Source of the DNA: Nitrososphaerota archaeon
GTDB taxonomy: Archaea > Thermoproteota > Nitrososphaeria > Nitrososphaerales > Gagatemarchaeaceae
Assembly: GCA_005877225.1 (NCBI GenBank)
Contig: VBPK01000106.1
Span: forward strand, 1-8,010
Direction of reading: 5' to 3'
Length of the DNA stretch: 8,010 bases
Shown: piece after piece, positions 1-5,822 of the stretch
Numbering within the stretch: the stretch's first letter is position 1
Layout: each line of letters starts with the position of its first letter
Program-made: the position numbers and the translations under genes
The notes under the pieces: generated by a model
Database searches by the model: none
What the model saw: the letters and a program-made list of their open reading frames with translations, nothing else
Told to the model about the DNA's origin: nothing

Positions 1-571
1 AGTCTCGGTTCACGGAGAACGAAGTCACTCCGGCCTCCTGCGCGGTTCCGTCTATCTTACGCCAGTCTACGGCCCAGCTCTTCGCGTCGAAGTCGTAGAG
101 TTCGGACCGGAACGGCGGGTACCTTATCCAGTAGAGTTCGGTAGATTCGAAGTCCTCTATCAGCCCCTTCTGCTTTAAGGCAGAGATCGTCTCCAGGTAC
201 TTCTTCTTGAACCGGTAGGGGATGCCGTAGAGGCAGACATACTTGTCCGTACCCACGCACTTCCCCATGATCAGGAGGTACTGGACCTTGTCGAGCCATC
301 CTCCCGCTCCCGGTACCGCTCCTCCGTTCGAGGAGCCGCCCGCTGTGATTGTCAAGAGCCCCATCGAGAAGCCTAGCTCGCTGTAGTTGACATTGATGGA
401 GAGGTCGAGGCCGAACTTCGCGAGTTGCTTGCTCACCTTGTACCTTACGGTTTCGGGGTTGAGTCCCGTAAGTCTGGCGATGAGGGAGTAGTTCGAGGCG
501 CCGACCTGCTTTATGGTTTCGAGTAGGACATAGTCTTGGTTCCTCCTCTGGAGCCTCTCGAACTCCGACAT
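1..571 (-). CDS. Lrp/AsnC-like HTH transcriptional regulator, 3' end beyond the left edge
   Basis: Reading the minus strand from the ATG at 571-569 gives 190 uninterrupted codons to the window edge; no stop is seen, so the C-terminus is missing. Residues about 13-50 form a helix-turn-helix with the AsnC pattern: a helix (DYVLLETIKQVGA), then SLIARLTGLNPETVRYKVSK with the Ala, Gly-Leu and Thr-Val-Arg positions typical of this fold. Residues 59-68 (INVNYSELGF) match the linker that follows the HTH in AsnC proteins. Residues about 110-150 (DKYVCLYGIPYRF, then KQKGLIEDFES) look like a ligand-sensing alpha/beta domain of RAM type, but this is weaker. The likely role is DNA-binding regulation in the cytoplasm; the target is unknown. 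It is divergent from the KaiC-like gene, with 176 bases between them, so autoregulation and control of that neighbour are both possible. The ATG was chosen because a TATA-like element lies about 32 bases upstream. DNA binding is likely; the exact family is less certain. Confidence 0.8.
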   Translation of the reverse strand, partial: MSEFERLQRRNQDYVLLETIKQVGASNYSLIARLTGLNPETVRYKVSKQLAKFGLDLSINVNYSELGFSMGLLTITAGGSSNGGAVPGAGGWLDKVQYLLIMGKCVGTDKYVCLYGIPYRFKKKYLETISALKQKGLIEDFESTELYWIRYPPFRSELYDFDAKSWAVDWRKIDGTAQEAGVTSFSVNRD

Positions 572-599
572 TATCGGCGAGAAAGAGACGGGGTCGGAG

Positions 600-606
600 G
601 TAAAAA
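600..606 (-). promoter_or_regulatory. TATA-like element for the Lrp/AsnC-like gene
   Basis: On the minus strand this reads TTTTTAC in an otherwise GC-rich stretch. Its centre is about 32 bases upstream of the ATG at 571. Archaeal TATA boxes lie about 25 bases before the transcription start, which would leave a leader of only a few bases. Assigned by position and composition only. Confidence 0.4.
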
Positions 607-707
607 GGAAGATGAATTCTGGCTCCATCTGTCACGGTGGGGGCGTCGTGGGCATTGCCGAATTCAAGGAAAAGGACCCCCGGAATCCTGCAGAACGGCC
701 AACAAAC

Positions 708-715
708 TATTTTAT
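708..715 (+). promoter_or_regulatory. TATA-like element for the KaiC-like ATPase gene
   Basis: The sequence TATTTTAT is preceded by an A-rich stretch where the BRE would lie. It is about 36 bases before the ATG at 748, predicting a leader of roughly 10 bases. No Shine-Dalgarno match is seen between 720 and 747. It shares the 572-747 intergenic region with the divergent regulator's promoter. Confidence 0.45.
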
Positions 716-747
716 GATGGTCGGCGGGGGTCATCGCGAGACACTGG

Positions 748-1443
748 ATGGGCCAAGAGACGACCACTCGCTCAGCGACGGGCATACCCGGGCTAGACCC
801 CCTGATTCAGGGCGGGCTTCAGAGCGGGGACTTCGTCCTCCTGGTCGGTGACCTCGGGACGGGCAAGACGATCTTCTCCTCGGAGTTCGTCTACAACTCG
901 GCGAAGAAGTTGGGGGAGCCCGCCGTCTTCGCTACATTCGAGGAGGACATAGCCAGCCTGAAGAGAAACATGCTCAGGTTCGGTATGGACTTCGACACTC
1001 TCGAGAAGGAGAAGAAGGTGAAGATCATCGACCTCGAGGCGCTGCAGGGGAGGGGGATGGGTTCGAACATCGAGACACTGCTGGGAGCCCTCGACACCCT
1101 GAGGGCGAGGCGCCTCGTCGTAGATTCCCTCACCGCCTTCTTGAGCAGCGCTCAGGAGAAGTTCGATTATAGCTTCCTGATGCACCTGGTCTACAAGACA
1201 CTGAAGAGGGAGGGCATAACCACGCTGATGACAGTGAGCAGGCCTTCCGTCCCGCTCGGGGAGGTGGGGGTGGAGGAGTTCGTGGCCGACGGGATCTTCG
1301 AACTCCAGAACTACATCTCCAGGGACGTCGAACTCAAGACGAGGTTCATCATCAGGAAACTGAGGGGGACTGACCACAGCCGGAGGTTCCACAGCGTCGT
1401 CTTCACCCCGAACGGAATCGAGATCCTACCATATACGCCCTAA
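748..1443 (+). CDS. Single-domain KaiC-like RecA-superfamily ATPase
   Basis: This is a 231-residue protein, the normal length for one KaiC domain. Residues 11-22 (TGIPGLDPLIQG) are the classic KaiC/RadA entry motif. Walker A is GDLGTGKT at 34-41, the paired glutamates are in TFEED (63-67), and the Walker B aspartate is D126 in RRLVVDSLTAF. The C-terminal part keeps the family signature RKLRGTDHSRR (203-213), followed by the usual VFTPNGIEI strand. All residues needed for ATP binding are present. Proteins of this type in archaea form hexameric or oligomeric ATPases used in signalling, motility or DNA-related roles; which one applies cannot be told here. There is no second KaiC domain, so this is not the clock protein itself. 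An in-frame TGA at 715-717 and the lack of any ATG between it and 748 fix the start. The gene is divergent from the Lrp/AsnC-like regulator, its likeliest controller. Confidence 0.92.
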   Translation: MGQETTTRSATGIPGLDPLIQGGLQSGDFVLLVGDLGTGKTIFSSEFVYNSAKKLGEPAVFATFEEDIASLKRNMLRFGMDFDTLEKEKKVKIIDLEALQGRGMGSNIETLLGALDTLRARRLVVDSLTAFLSSAQEKFDYSFLMHLVYKTLKREGITTLMTVSRPSVPLGEVGVEEFVADGIFELQNYISRDVELKTRFIIRKLRGTDHSRRFHSVVFTPNGIEILPYTP

Positions 1444-1670
1444 CAGAGATTTTGAAATTCCCTGTTGATTATGGCAAGAAACGATAAATCGATTCTGACT
1501 CTTCTCAATCTCGCGTTGCACTAAAGGCTACTTCCGGGGGGAGGATCTCCTCGGTCGATCGGTAGTCATGCCTGACTGCTTCTACGGTCTGCAAGTCATC
1601 CGCGAATTCGGGCCTAGCGTTTGAGCCCCAATATCGGAACTGTCGTCTTCAAGGAAACTCGAATTCGGGC
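1444..1670. other. Intergenic region with a short direct repeat
   Basis: No gene is recognised here. A 17-codon ORF at 1471-1524 is too short to support. The 11-base sequence CGAATTCGGGC occurs at 1603-1613 and again at 1660-1670, ending right before the proposed start of the next gene. Each copy has the 8-base palindrome CGAATTCG as its core. This could be a regulatory site or chance. A weak TATA-like AATATC lies at 1630-1635. Confidence 0.4.
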
Positions 1671-2201
1671 TTGACGAAACTCCGAATCTCCTTAACTGAG
1701 TCGAGGGCTGACCTCATCCTGTTGAGTCTGTCTGCGTCGGGGCCAAAGATTGAAACGATAAGCGTGAAGTCAAGCATCAACCGAGTGAGAATCGCAAGGC
1801 TCGCCATAGGAGACGAAGCAGTGCCGAGGGCGACGTTCGACCTTGCCGCCGAGATGAATGAGATTGGGGTCGTCGACGGGCGGCTGCGCGTCAAGTACCT
1901 AATTGCTCTGGAGACCTACCCCTCTGTTCAGAGGGCGGAGATCGAGGGGGTGGCCACGATTTCGGGGGAGAGGTTCGCTTCCGTCAGAGACCAAGTCATC
2001 GAGGAGGGGAGGATCACGAAAGTTGCACTCTTGATATACCGGAACGAATTCCAGGTGCTGTACCTTCTTCTGAAGTCGATGGGGTTGGAAGCACCCTCTC
2101 CTTGGCTCATAAGGGATGTCCATCTCCTCTCGACACCGACTGAACAGATAGAGGCCACCCCGACAGAATTGCCTGCAGCCGTTGTCCCCCAGCAGGTATA
2201 G
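1671..2201 (+). CDS. Protein of unknown function, possible SecB-like fold (paralog of 2845-3273)
   Basis: This 176-residue protein is not recognised by name. It shares one architecture with the product of 2845-3273: IEGVATISG (91-99) matches ISGVAKLIG, and YRNEFQVLYLLLKSMGLEAPSPWLI (split over 123-147) matches YKKVYAMLYLLAGSLRIPYPSPGLL. The order is several beta strands, a glycine turn, then a long hydrophobic helix and a proline-containing tail. By eye this resembles the protein-export chaperone SecB and its relatives, where a strand ending in Ile-Ala-Gly precedes a C-terminal helix with a Pro-Pro segment. If correct, it may hold unfolded clients; this is inference. The tail after about residue 154 is Thr/Pro-rich and probably disordered. 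No transmembrane segment or signal peptide is seen. The start is uncertain: TTG 1671 is the furthest upstream, but TTG 1722 or GTG 1764 would bring the N-terminus closer to the paralog's length. No Shine-Dalgarno is apparent. Confidence 0.75.
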   Translation: MTKLRISLTESRADLILLSLSASGPKIETISVKSSINRVRIARLAIGDEAVPRATFDLAAEMNEIGVVDGRLRVKYLIALETYPSVQRAEIEGVATISGERFASVRDQVIEEGRITKVALLIYRNEFQVLYLLLKSMGLEAPSPWLIRDVHLLSTPTEQIEATPTELPAAVVPQQV

Positions 2202-2525
2202 AAAGCCGAATAGAAGCCGAGCCATCTCTTCCTAAGTTGATTCGGTGAAAGCTTGGCAATCGAAAATCCCTGGTTCCCCCCGGACCGGGTTAGACAAGCT
2301 CCGCATTACTCAACCGTCCGATCGAGGGCTGGGAAGCGTCGTCTGCTTCGGACTTTGGCATGTGGCGCCGCGTTATCTCGGGTGGCCCCCGCCCATCCCT
2401 CTCACGTGGCGTCTCACGGGAGCGCTGTCGCTGAAACGTTGCCCTTTTCCATAAGAACCGCCCTCCAGATTCTCTGAACGAACCCAAGAAGGATATATGA
2501 CGACGAACCCTCCATAAGCGTCGCA
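2202..2525. other. 324-base region without a recognised gene
   Basis: Short ORFs exist on both strands, but their products are Arg/Pro/Trp-rich and show no domain, as expected of shadows in GC-rich DNA. No tRNA cloverleaf, rRNA, CRISPR repeat or terminal inverted repeat was found. A 6-base-pair hairpin (CCTGGT at 2269-2274 with ACCGGG at 2284-2289, one G-T pair) is too weak to call. The right end holds the promoter of the winged-helix gene. The length is unusual beside the tight spacing further right, so an untranslated RNA or decayed DNA cannot be excluded. Confidence 0.5.
2493..2498 (+). promoter_or_regulatory. TATA box for the winged-helix gene
   Basis: The sequence ATATAT is preceded by a purine-rich stretch (CCAAGAAGG) that may be the BRE. 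Its centre lies about 31 bases before the TTG at 2526, which predicts a nearly leaderless transcript. It is one of the clearest TATA elements in the window. Confidence 0.55.
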
Positions 2526-2840
2526 TTGATTCGAAGGTCTAAACTCGAAGTCTTCATGGACATAATGAAGGTGGTGGCTGAGGAACGCGAGATGAGGAGG
2601 ACGCGCATAATGTACAAGGCAAACCTCGCGTGGAAGGTCCTCAACGAGGCCCTCGACAGCATGGAGAAGAGGGGGATGCTCCTGAGCGAGGAGACGCCTT
2701 CGGGTGTGTTCGTCAAGCTTACCCCGACCGGGAAGGAGATCCTCGACCGTTTCTGCGAGGTGGAGTCCGTCTTCGTGGAGAGAAACGACGCCGCGATCCA
2801 GGTGATGTACCCCACGACGAAGATGAACGCTCTGCGCTAG
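2526..2840 (+). CDS. Small winged-helix DNA-binding protein (archaeal HTH_45-like)
   Basis: This is a 104-residue protein. Residues 1-52 carry the archaeal winged-helix pattern: RRSKLEVFMDIMKVV as the first helix, MRRTRIMYKANLAWKVLNEA as the turn and recognition helix, then LDSMEKRGML. The wing is at 60-74, with VFVKLTPTGKEIL having the Leu-Thr-x-x-Gly pattern common to these proteins. The 'TRIMYKANL' segment is characteristic of the small archaeal regulators grouped in Pfam as HTH_45. The likely role is dimeric DNA binding and transcription control. The start is TTG at 2526, supported by the TATA element about 31 bases upstream and by the RRSKLE N-terminus typical of the family. It is convergent with the minus-strand SecB-like gene, with four bases between the stop codons, and downstream of that gene's paralog, so it could regulate one or both. 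Targets are unknown. Confidence 0.85.
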   Translation: MIRRSKLEVFMDIMKVVAEEREMRRTRIMYKANLAWKVLNEALDSMEKRGMLLSEETPSGVFVKLTPTGKEILDRFCEVESVFVERNDAAIQVMYPTTKMNALR

Positions 2841-2851
2841 CTAGCTAGCGC
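2834..2851. repeat. 18-base perfect palindrome spanning two convergent stop codons
   Basis: The sequence GCGCTAGCTAGCTAGCGC equals its own reverse complement. It holds three CTAG units in tandem. The plus-strand stop TAG (2838-2840) and the minus-strand stop TAG (2847-2845) sit in mirror positions. In RNA from either strand it can fold into a 7-base-pair stem with a CTAG loop. It could mark a bidirectional transcript end or a protein-binding site; no T-run follows, so termination is unproven. Confidence 0.75.
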
Positions 2852-3273
2852 CTTATCCTTTCATTCTCAGGTGGTGCAGCAAACTCCCTTGAGCTCGCGA
2901 CCTTGACGACCTTCAGGAGACCCGGCGAGGGATATGGTATCCTCAGAGAACCGGCGAGAAGATAGAGCATCGCGTAGACTTTCTTGTAGATGCTCATGAA
3001 GACAGGTGGGGTGGATCCCGCCTCTTTCCCCGCGAGGAGTCGCTCTATCTCCTGCTCCTCCCCGATTAACTTCGCGACGCCCGAGATATCAATCTTGGCC
3101 AACTGAGGGGCGGTCTGAATATCTATGCTGAACCTCATCACGAGCTGCCCTGGGCTTCTGTCAGTCTCGTTCAGAGAGGCGGTCACCTCGAAGGCGACCT
3201 CCGAACTGTCCTTCGCGTCCTCGGAGAGTCGTGCGGCTTCTACGCTCCTGATTAGGACCTCGACTTCGACCAT
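2845..3273 (-). CDS. Protein of unknown function, possible SecB-like fold (paralog of 1671-2201)
   Basis: This 142-residue protein is read on the minus strand from ATG 3273-3271. It begins with a strand (VEVEVLIRSVEAARL), followed by VAFEVTASLNET, QLVMRFSIDIQT and KIDISGVAKLIG (60-71), then a helix with SIYKKVYAMLYLLAGSLRIP (94-113) and the tail PSPGLLKVVKV. Order, spacing and several positions match the protein at 1671-2201, so the two are paralogs. The pattern of four strands, a glycine turn, then a hydrophobic helix with a Pro-rich follow-on is like SecB-family chaperones; this is a by-eye inference without a search. There is no signal peptide or membrane helix. The gene is convergent with the winged-helix gene and divergent from the MoxR-type ATPase gene, with 119 bases shared as a promoter region. 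The ATG start is well placed relative to TATA-like elements upstream. Confidence 0.8.
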   Translation of the reverse strand: MVEVEVLIRSVEAARLSEDAKDSSEVAFEVTASLNETDRSPGQLVMRFSIDIQTAPQLAKIDISGVAKLIGEEQEIERLLAGKEAGSTPPVFMSIYKKVYAMLYLLAGSLRIPYPSPGLLKVVKVASSREFAAPPENERIRR

Positions 3274-3295
3274 CTGCTACATGTGCTCCGCTTTT

Positions 3296-3323
3296 GATTT
3301 TAGGGGGCTTCTTTGAATTTAAA
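3296..3323 (-). promoter_or_regulatory. Promoter elements for the minus-strand SecB-like gene
   Basis: Two AT-rich elements precede the ATG at 3273. TAAAATC (3302-3296 on the minus strand) is about 26 bases upstream and would give a leaderless transcript. The self-complementary AATTTAAA (3316-3323) is about 46 bases upstream and would give a leader of about 20 bases. Which one is used cannot be decided here. Confidence 0.4.
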
Positions 3324-3363
3324 CCTACACGGACCATCATTACAGACTGTGAATCCATAACCG

Positions 3364-3370
3364 TTTAATT
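3364..3370 (+). promoter_or_regulatory. TATA element for the MoxR-VWA operon
   Basis: TTTAATT is centred about 26 bases before the ATG at 3393, so the transcript would be leaderless. No Shine-Dalgarno site lies between it and the ATG. It probably drives both the ATPase gene and the overlapping VWA gene. Confidence 0.55.
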
Positions 3371-3392
3371 TCCAGATGGACGATTATTCTCG

Positions 3393-5822
3393 ATGGAACG
3401 CCCTGAGGAGAGGCGCACCGTTATCACTACAAAAGCTGAAGGCGGTGGTGCCAGACTTACAGTTAAGCTCTCGATGACCCCTCGAGCGGGGGAGCAGTCG
3501 CTCAAAGACAAGTATGGGGTAGCGAAATACGACCTCGGGCTTGGATACGATGTTCCCGAGGGCCTGAGGAGCATGATCCCCAGGAATGTCCCTGATTACG
3601 TCGACGAGGGGGAGAACTACGTCGAGAGAATAATGCGCGCCCTCTACTACTTCAAGCAGTGCGCTCTGATCGGCCCGAGCGGCACAGGGAAGAGCGTGTG
3701 TCAGGGGGAGCCGGTCTTTGTGTTGGTGGACGGCAAGCCGAAACTGACCACTGTTGATACGCTCTTCGACGAGCTCTCGCGCAGGCATCCTGTGAGGCTC
3801 GAAGAAGGTCAATGGGAAACAATCGTCCTCAACGGGGTCGACCTCCGCGTCGTCTCAATCGACAGGCTGTCGGACGGAGTGTCGTGGAAGAGGGCGCACG
3901 CTATGGCGCGGTCAGTGCACAAAGGAGATGTAATCGAAGTCACGACGTCGAGGAACCGGACGATAATGGCGACTCCGGAGCACTCGTTCATAACGGACGA
4001 GAATGAGGTGAAAGCTAGACACGTCAAAGTAGGAACAAGAATCCCGATAATGCGCCGAGTGCCGAAGATTGAAGGCGCCCCGCTGACGGAGGTCGCTGTC
4101 GCCGACCTCGTCCCGGGAGCTAAGCTGACGGAGAAGGGTGTCGTGATGGAGGGAAGGGAGACCGTGCAGATCCCGGCGCCGCCAAGAATCGCGCTCGACG
4201 AGGAATTCTCCTGGTTCTTCGGCTTCTTTGTCGCGGAAGGCTATGTGGGCAAGGGCTTCGCCTCCGTCTACAACAAAGACGCGCAGCTGATTGAGAGATG
4301 CGATAGGCTCGTGAGCTCGATGGGACTTGCCACCTCGACCAGGGTGCAGCGAGGGCTGACCGAGCTGCGGGTTTTCAGTAAAGCTTTCGTCTCGATGCTT
4401 TCCTTGGCCACTGTGAGCAGGCGCGTCGGGGCGGGGAAGGGGTCTCAGGCGAGGTACAAGAGGATCCCCGGCTTTGCGTTCGCGATGCCCGACGCCTCGA
4501 AGATCGCGTTCCTGCGGGGCTTTCTGGATGGTGACGGATGGGAGGAAGAAGGGTCGGAGCTTCTGCTGAGCACCTCTAACAGAGACTTGGCGAACGGAAT
4601 CATCATCCTGTGCGAGCAGCTCGACATCTTCCCGACCGTCCGGACGAAGAAGACGAAAGGAGCAACAAACTACTCCGTTGTGATGGCTAGGGACGGGGCT
4701 GCGAAACTCGGAGTGCGGCTAGGCGGGCTAAGAAACGCGACTGACCACCGGAGGCACGTGGAGATGGTCAGGGTAACCCCCGAGATGCTCGCCATCGCCA
4801 AGAGGGCGTACAGCCGGCTCCCTCCTGAGCTGAGGACGAAGCGCTACCACAAGAAGACGGTTTCTTATTTCTATTCGAGTACCGGAATGATAGGACTCCG
4901 GACCATCGCTAGGCTTGCGAGCGACCTGTGGTCCCCCGAGCTCAAAGGCATGGCGGAGACGGGGGTCCTTTGGGACGAAGTCAAGCGGGTGGAGCGTGTC
5001 GGGTACGACGGATGGGTATACGACTTCCAGGTCCCAGGGACGGAGACCTTCGCCGCAGGCTTCGGCGGAGTCCTGACGCACAACACTCACATCGTCTACC
5101 TCGTCGCGAAGATAGCGGGGATCCCGCTCTGGGAGATCAACTGCGGTCTCCAGACATCGGTCTACGACATGTTCGGCCGCTTCGTGGGCCTGGGGAAGGA
5201 TAACTGGATCGACGGGCTGATCGTTTCATGGTGCAGGCAGGGGGGCATCCTCTACCTCGACGAGGCGAATATGATGAAGCAGGACGTCGCAACGAGGCTG
5301 AACCCCATCCTTGACACGAGAGGGCATCTCGTCCTCAACGAGAAGGACAACGAGATGATCCCGAGGAATCCATTCGGTTACGTCATAATCAGCATGAATC
5401 CATACTCCTCGGAATTTGCGGGCACGAAGCCACTCAACGCTGCCTTCAGGAGGAGAATGTCGGGGTGGGTAGACTTCGATTATCTGAGCGTGGGCGCGAA
5501 GATTTCTCAGAGGGAGGTGTCCCTCCTCTCCGAGAGGGTGAAGATCCCGAGGGACGTCGCGGAGAAGATCGTCAGGGTCGCCGCCGAGATAAGGAAGAGG
5601 TACAAGAGCGGGGACCTCCCTTACGGTCCCTCCGTCGGAGACCTCGTCAACTGGGCGACACTCGTCGCGGACGGTCTCACCCCGATGGCAGCCGCTGAGG
5701 AGACTATCATCTCCCTCACCTCCGATGATGCTGAGATTCAGCGGACCGTGAGGAGAATAGTCGACATGGTAGTCGGTTCGGGAGGAGGAGGGAAGGTGGT
5801 AGAGAAGACTGAAGCTCCTTGA
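3393..5822 (+). CDS. MoxR-family AAA+ ATPase interrupted by an intein (809-residue precursor, 347 after splicing)
   Basis: The extein halves are residues 1-102 and 565-809; joined they make a normal-sized MoxR/NorQ/CbbQ-type AAA+ protein. Walker A is GPSGTGKS (94-101). After splicing it continues VTHIVYLVAKIAG. Walker B is GGILYLDEAN (617-626, D623-E624), followed by the long MoxR insertion region ending in LDTRGHLVLNE (640-650). Sensor 1 is VIISMNP (664-670, N669), and AAFRRRMSGWVDFDY (683-697) supplies the arginine finger. The C-terminal helical lid includes GPSVGDLVNWATLVADGLTPMAAAEE, as in NorQ/CbbQ. Such proteins form hexameric rings that remodel a client enzyme together with a VWA partner; the partner gene overlaps downstream. 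The client is unknown. The start is the ATG 26 bases after a TATA element. The tail (GSGGGGK) is encoded by a GGAGG-rich tract that may help start translation of the next gene. The exact subfamily is uncertain. Confidence 0.93.
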   Translation: MERPEERRTVITTKAEGGGARLTVKLSMTPRAGEQSLKDKYGVAKYDLGLGYDVPEGLRSMIPRNVPDYVDEGENYVERIMRALYYFKQCALIGPSGTGKSVCQGEPVFVLVDGKPKLTTVDTLFDELSRRHPVRLEEGQWETIVLNGVDLRVVSIDRLSDGVSWKRAHAMARSVHKGDVIEVTTSRNRTIMATPEHSFITDENEVKARHVKVGTRIPIMRRVPKIEGAPLTEVAVADLVPGAKLTEKGVVMEGRETVQIPAPPRIALDEEFSWFFGFFVAEGYVGKGFASVYNKDAQLIERCDRLVSSMGLATSTRVQRGLTELRVFSKAFVSMLSLATVSRRVGAGKGSQARYKRIPGFAFAMPDASKIAFLRGFLDGDGWEEEGSELLLSTSNRDLANGIIILCEQLDIFPTVRTKKTKGATNYSVVMARDGAAKLGVRLGGLRNATDHRRHVEMVRVTPEMLAIAKRAYSRLPPELRTKRYHKKTVSYFYSSTGMIGLRTIARLASDLWSPELKGMAETGVLWDEVKRVERVGYDGWVYDFQVPGTETFAAGFGGVLTHNTHIVYLVAKIAGIPLWEINCGLQTSVYDMFGRFVGLGKDNWIDGLIVSWCRQGGILYLDEANMMKQDVATRLNPILDTRGHLVLNEKDNEMIPRNPFGYVIISMNPYSSEFAGTKPLNAAFRRRMSGWVDFDYLSVGAKISQREVSLLSERVKIPRDVAEKIVRVAAEIRKRYKSGDLPYGPSVGDLVNWATLVADGLTPMAAAEETIISLTSDDAEIQRTVRRIVDMVVGSGGGGKVVEKTEAP
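3699..5084 (+). mobile_element. Intein with LAGLIDADG homing endonuclease in the P-loop of the MoxR ATPase
   Basis: The element is 462 residues, precursor positions 103-564. It starts with Cys103 (block A, CQGEPVFVLVDGK). Block B has TPEH (194-197) within IMATPEHSF. Block F is VYDFQVPGTETFAAG (542-556), and block G ends GGVLTHN with His563-Asn564. The first extein residue is Thr565, an accepted splicing nucleophile. The central domain has both LAGLIDADG helices: FFGFFVAEG (275-283) and LRGFLDGDG (374-382), with acidic residues E282 and D381 at the catalytic positions, so the endonuclease looks intact. The reading frame is open throughout. Insertion falls one residue after the Walker A Ser, so the unspliced protein has a split nucleotide-binding site. 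The ends follow from standard splice-junction rules and from the extein alignment. Splicing and endonuclease activity are inferred, not shown. Confidence 0.95.

Noticed and set aside
57..785. 242-codon minus-strand ORF overlapping the first 571 bases
   Set aside because: It is in a different frame from the Lrp/AsnC-like gene on the same strand. Its product is Arg/Pro-rich with no recognisable domain, and it runs through the divergent promoter region.
793..1392. 199-codon minus-strand ORF
   Set aside because: It is antisense to the KaiC-like gene, whose motifs are all intact. The product is Glu/Leu/His-rich low-complexity, typical of a shadow in GC-rich DNA.
1471..1524. 17-codon ORF with ATG
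   Set aside because: It is too short and has no ribosome site, promoter or recognisable motif.
2269..2289. Hairpin that might be part of a tRNA or terminator
   Set aside because: There are only six pairs including a G-T, with no T-loop consensus, no cloverleaf and no T-run.
2245..2526. Overlapping short ORFs on both strands (69-78 codons)
   Set aside because: Products are rich in Arg, Pro and Trp, with no hydrophobic pattern or motif, and one starts inside the next gene's promoter.
1671..3273. Toxin-antitoxin-chaperone locus
   Set aside because: SecB-like and DNA-binding candidates are present, but no toxin gene is visible and the gene orientations differ. It is kept only as a speculation in the SecB finding.
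3699..5084. Reading the ATPase as a fusion or as two genes with an unrelated inserted domain
   Set aside because: The Cys start, TPEH, the His-Asn end followed by Thr, and the exact rejoining of the P-loop helix fit an intein fully.
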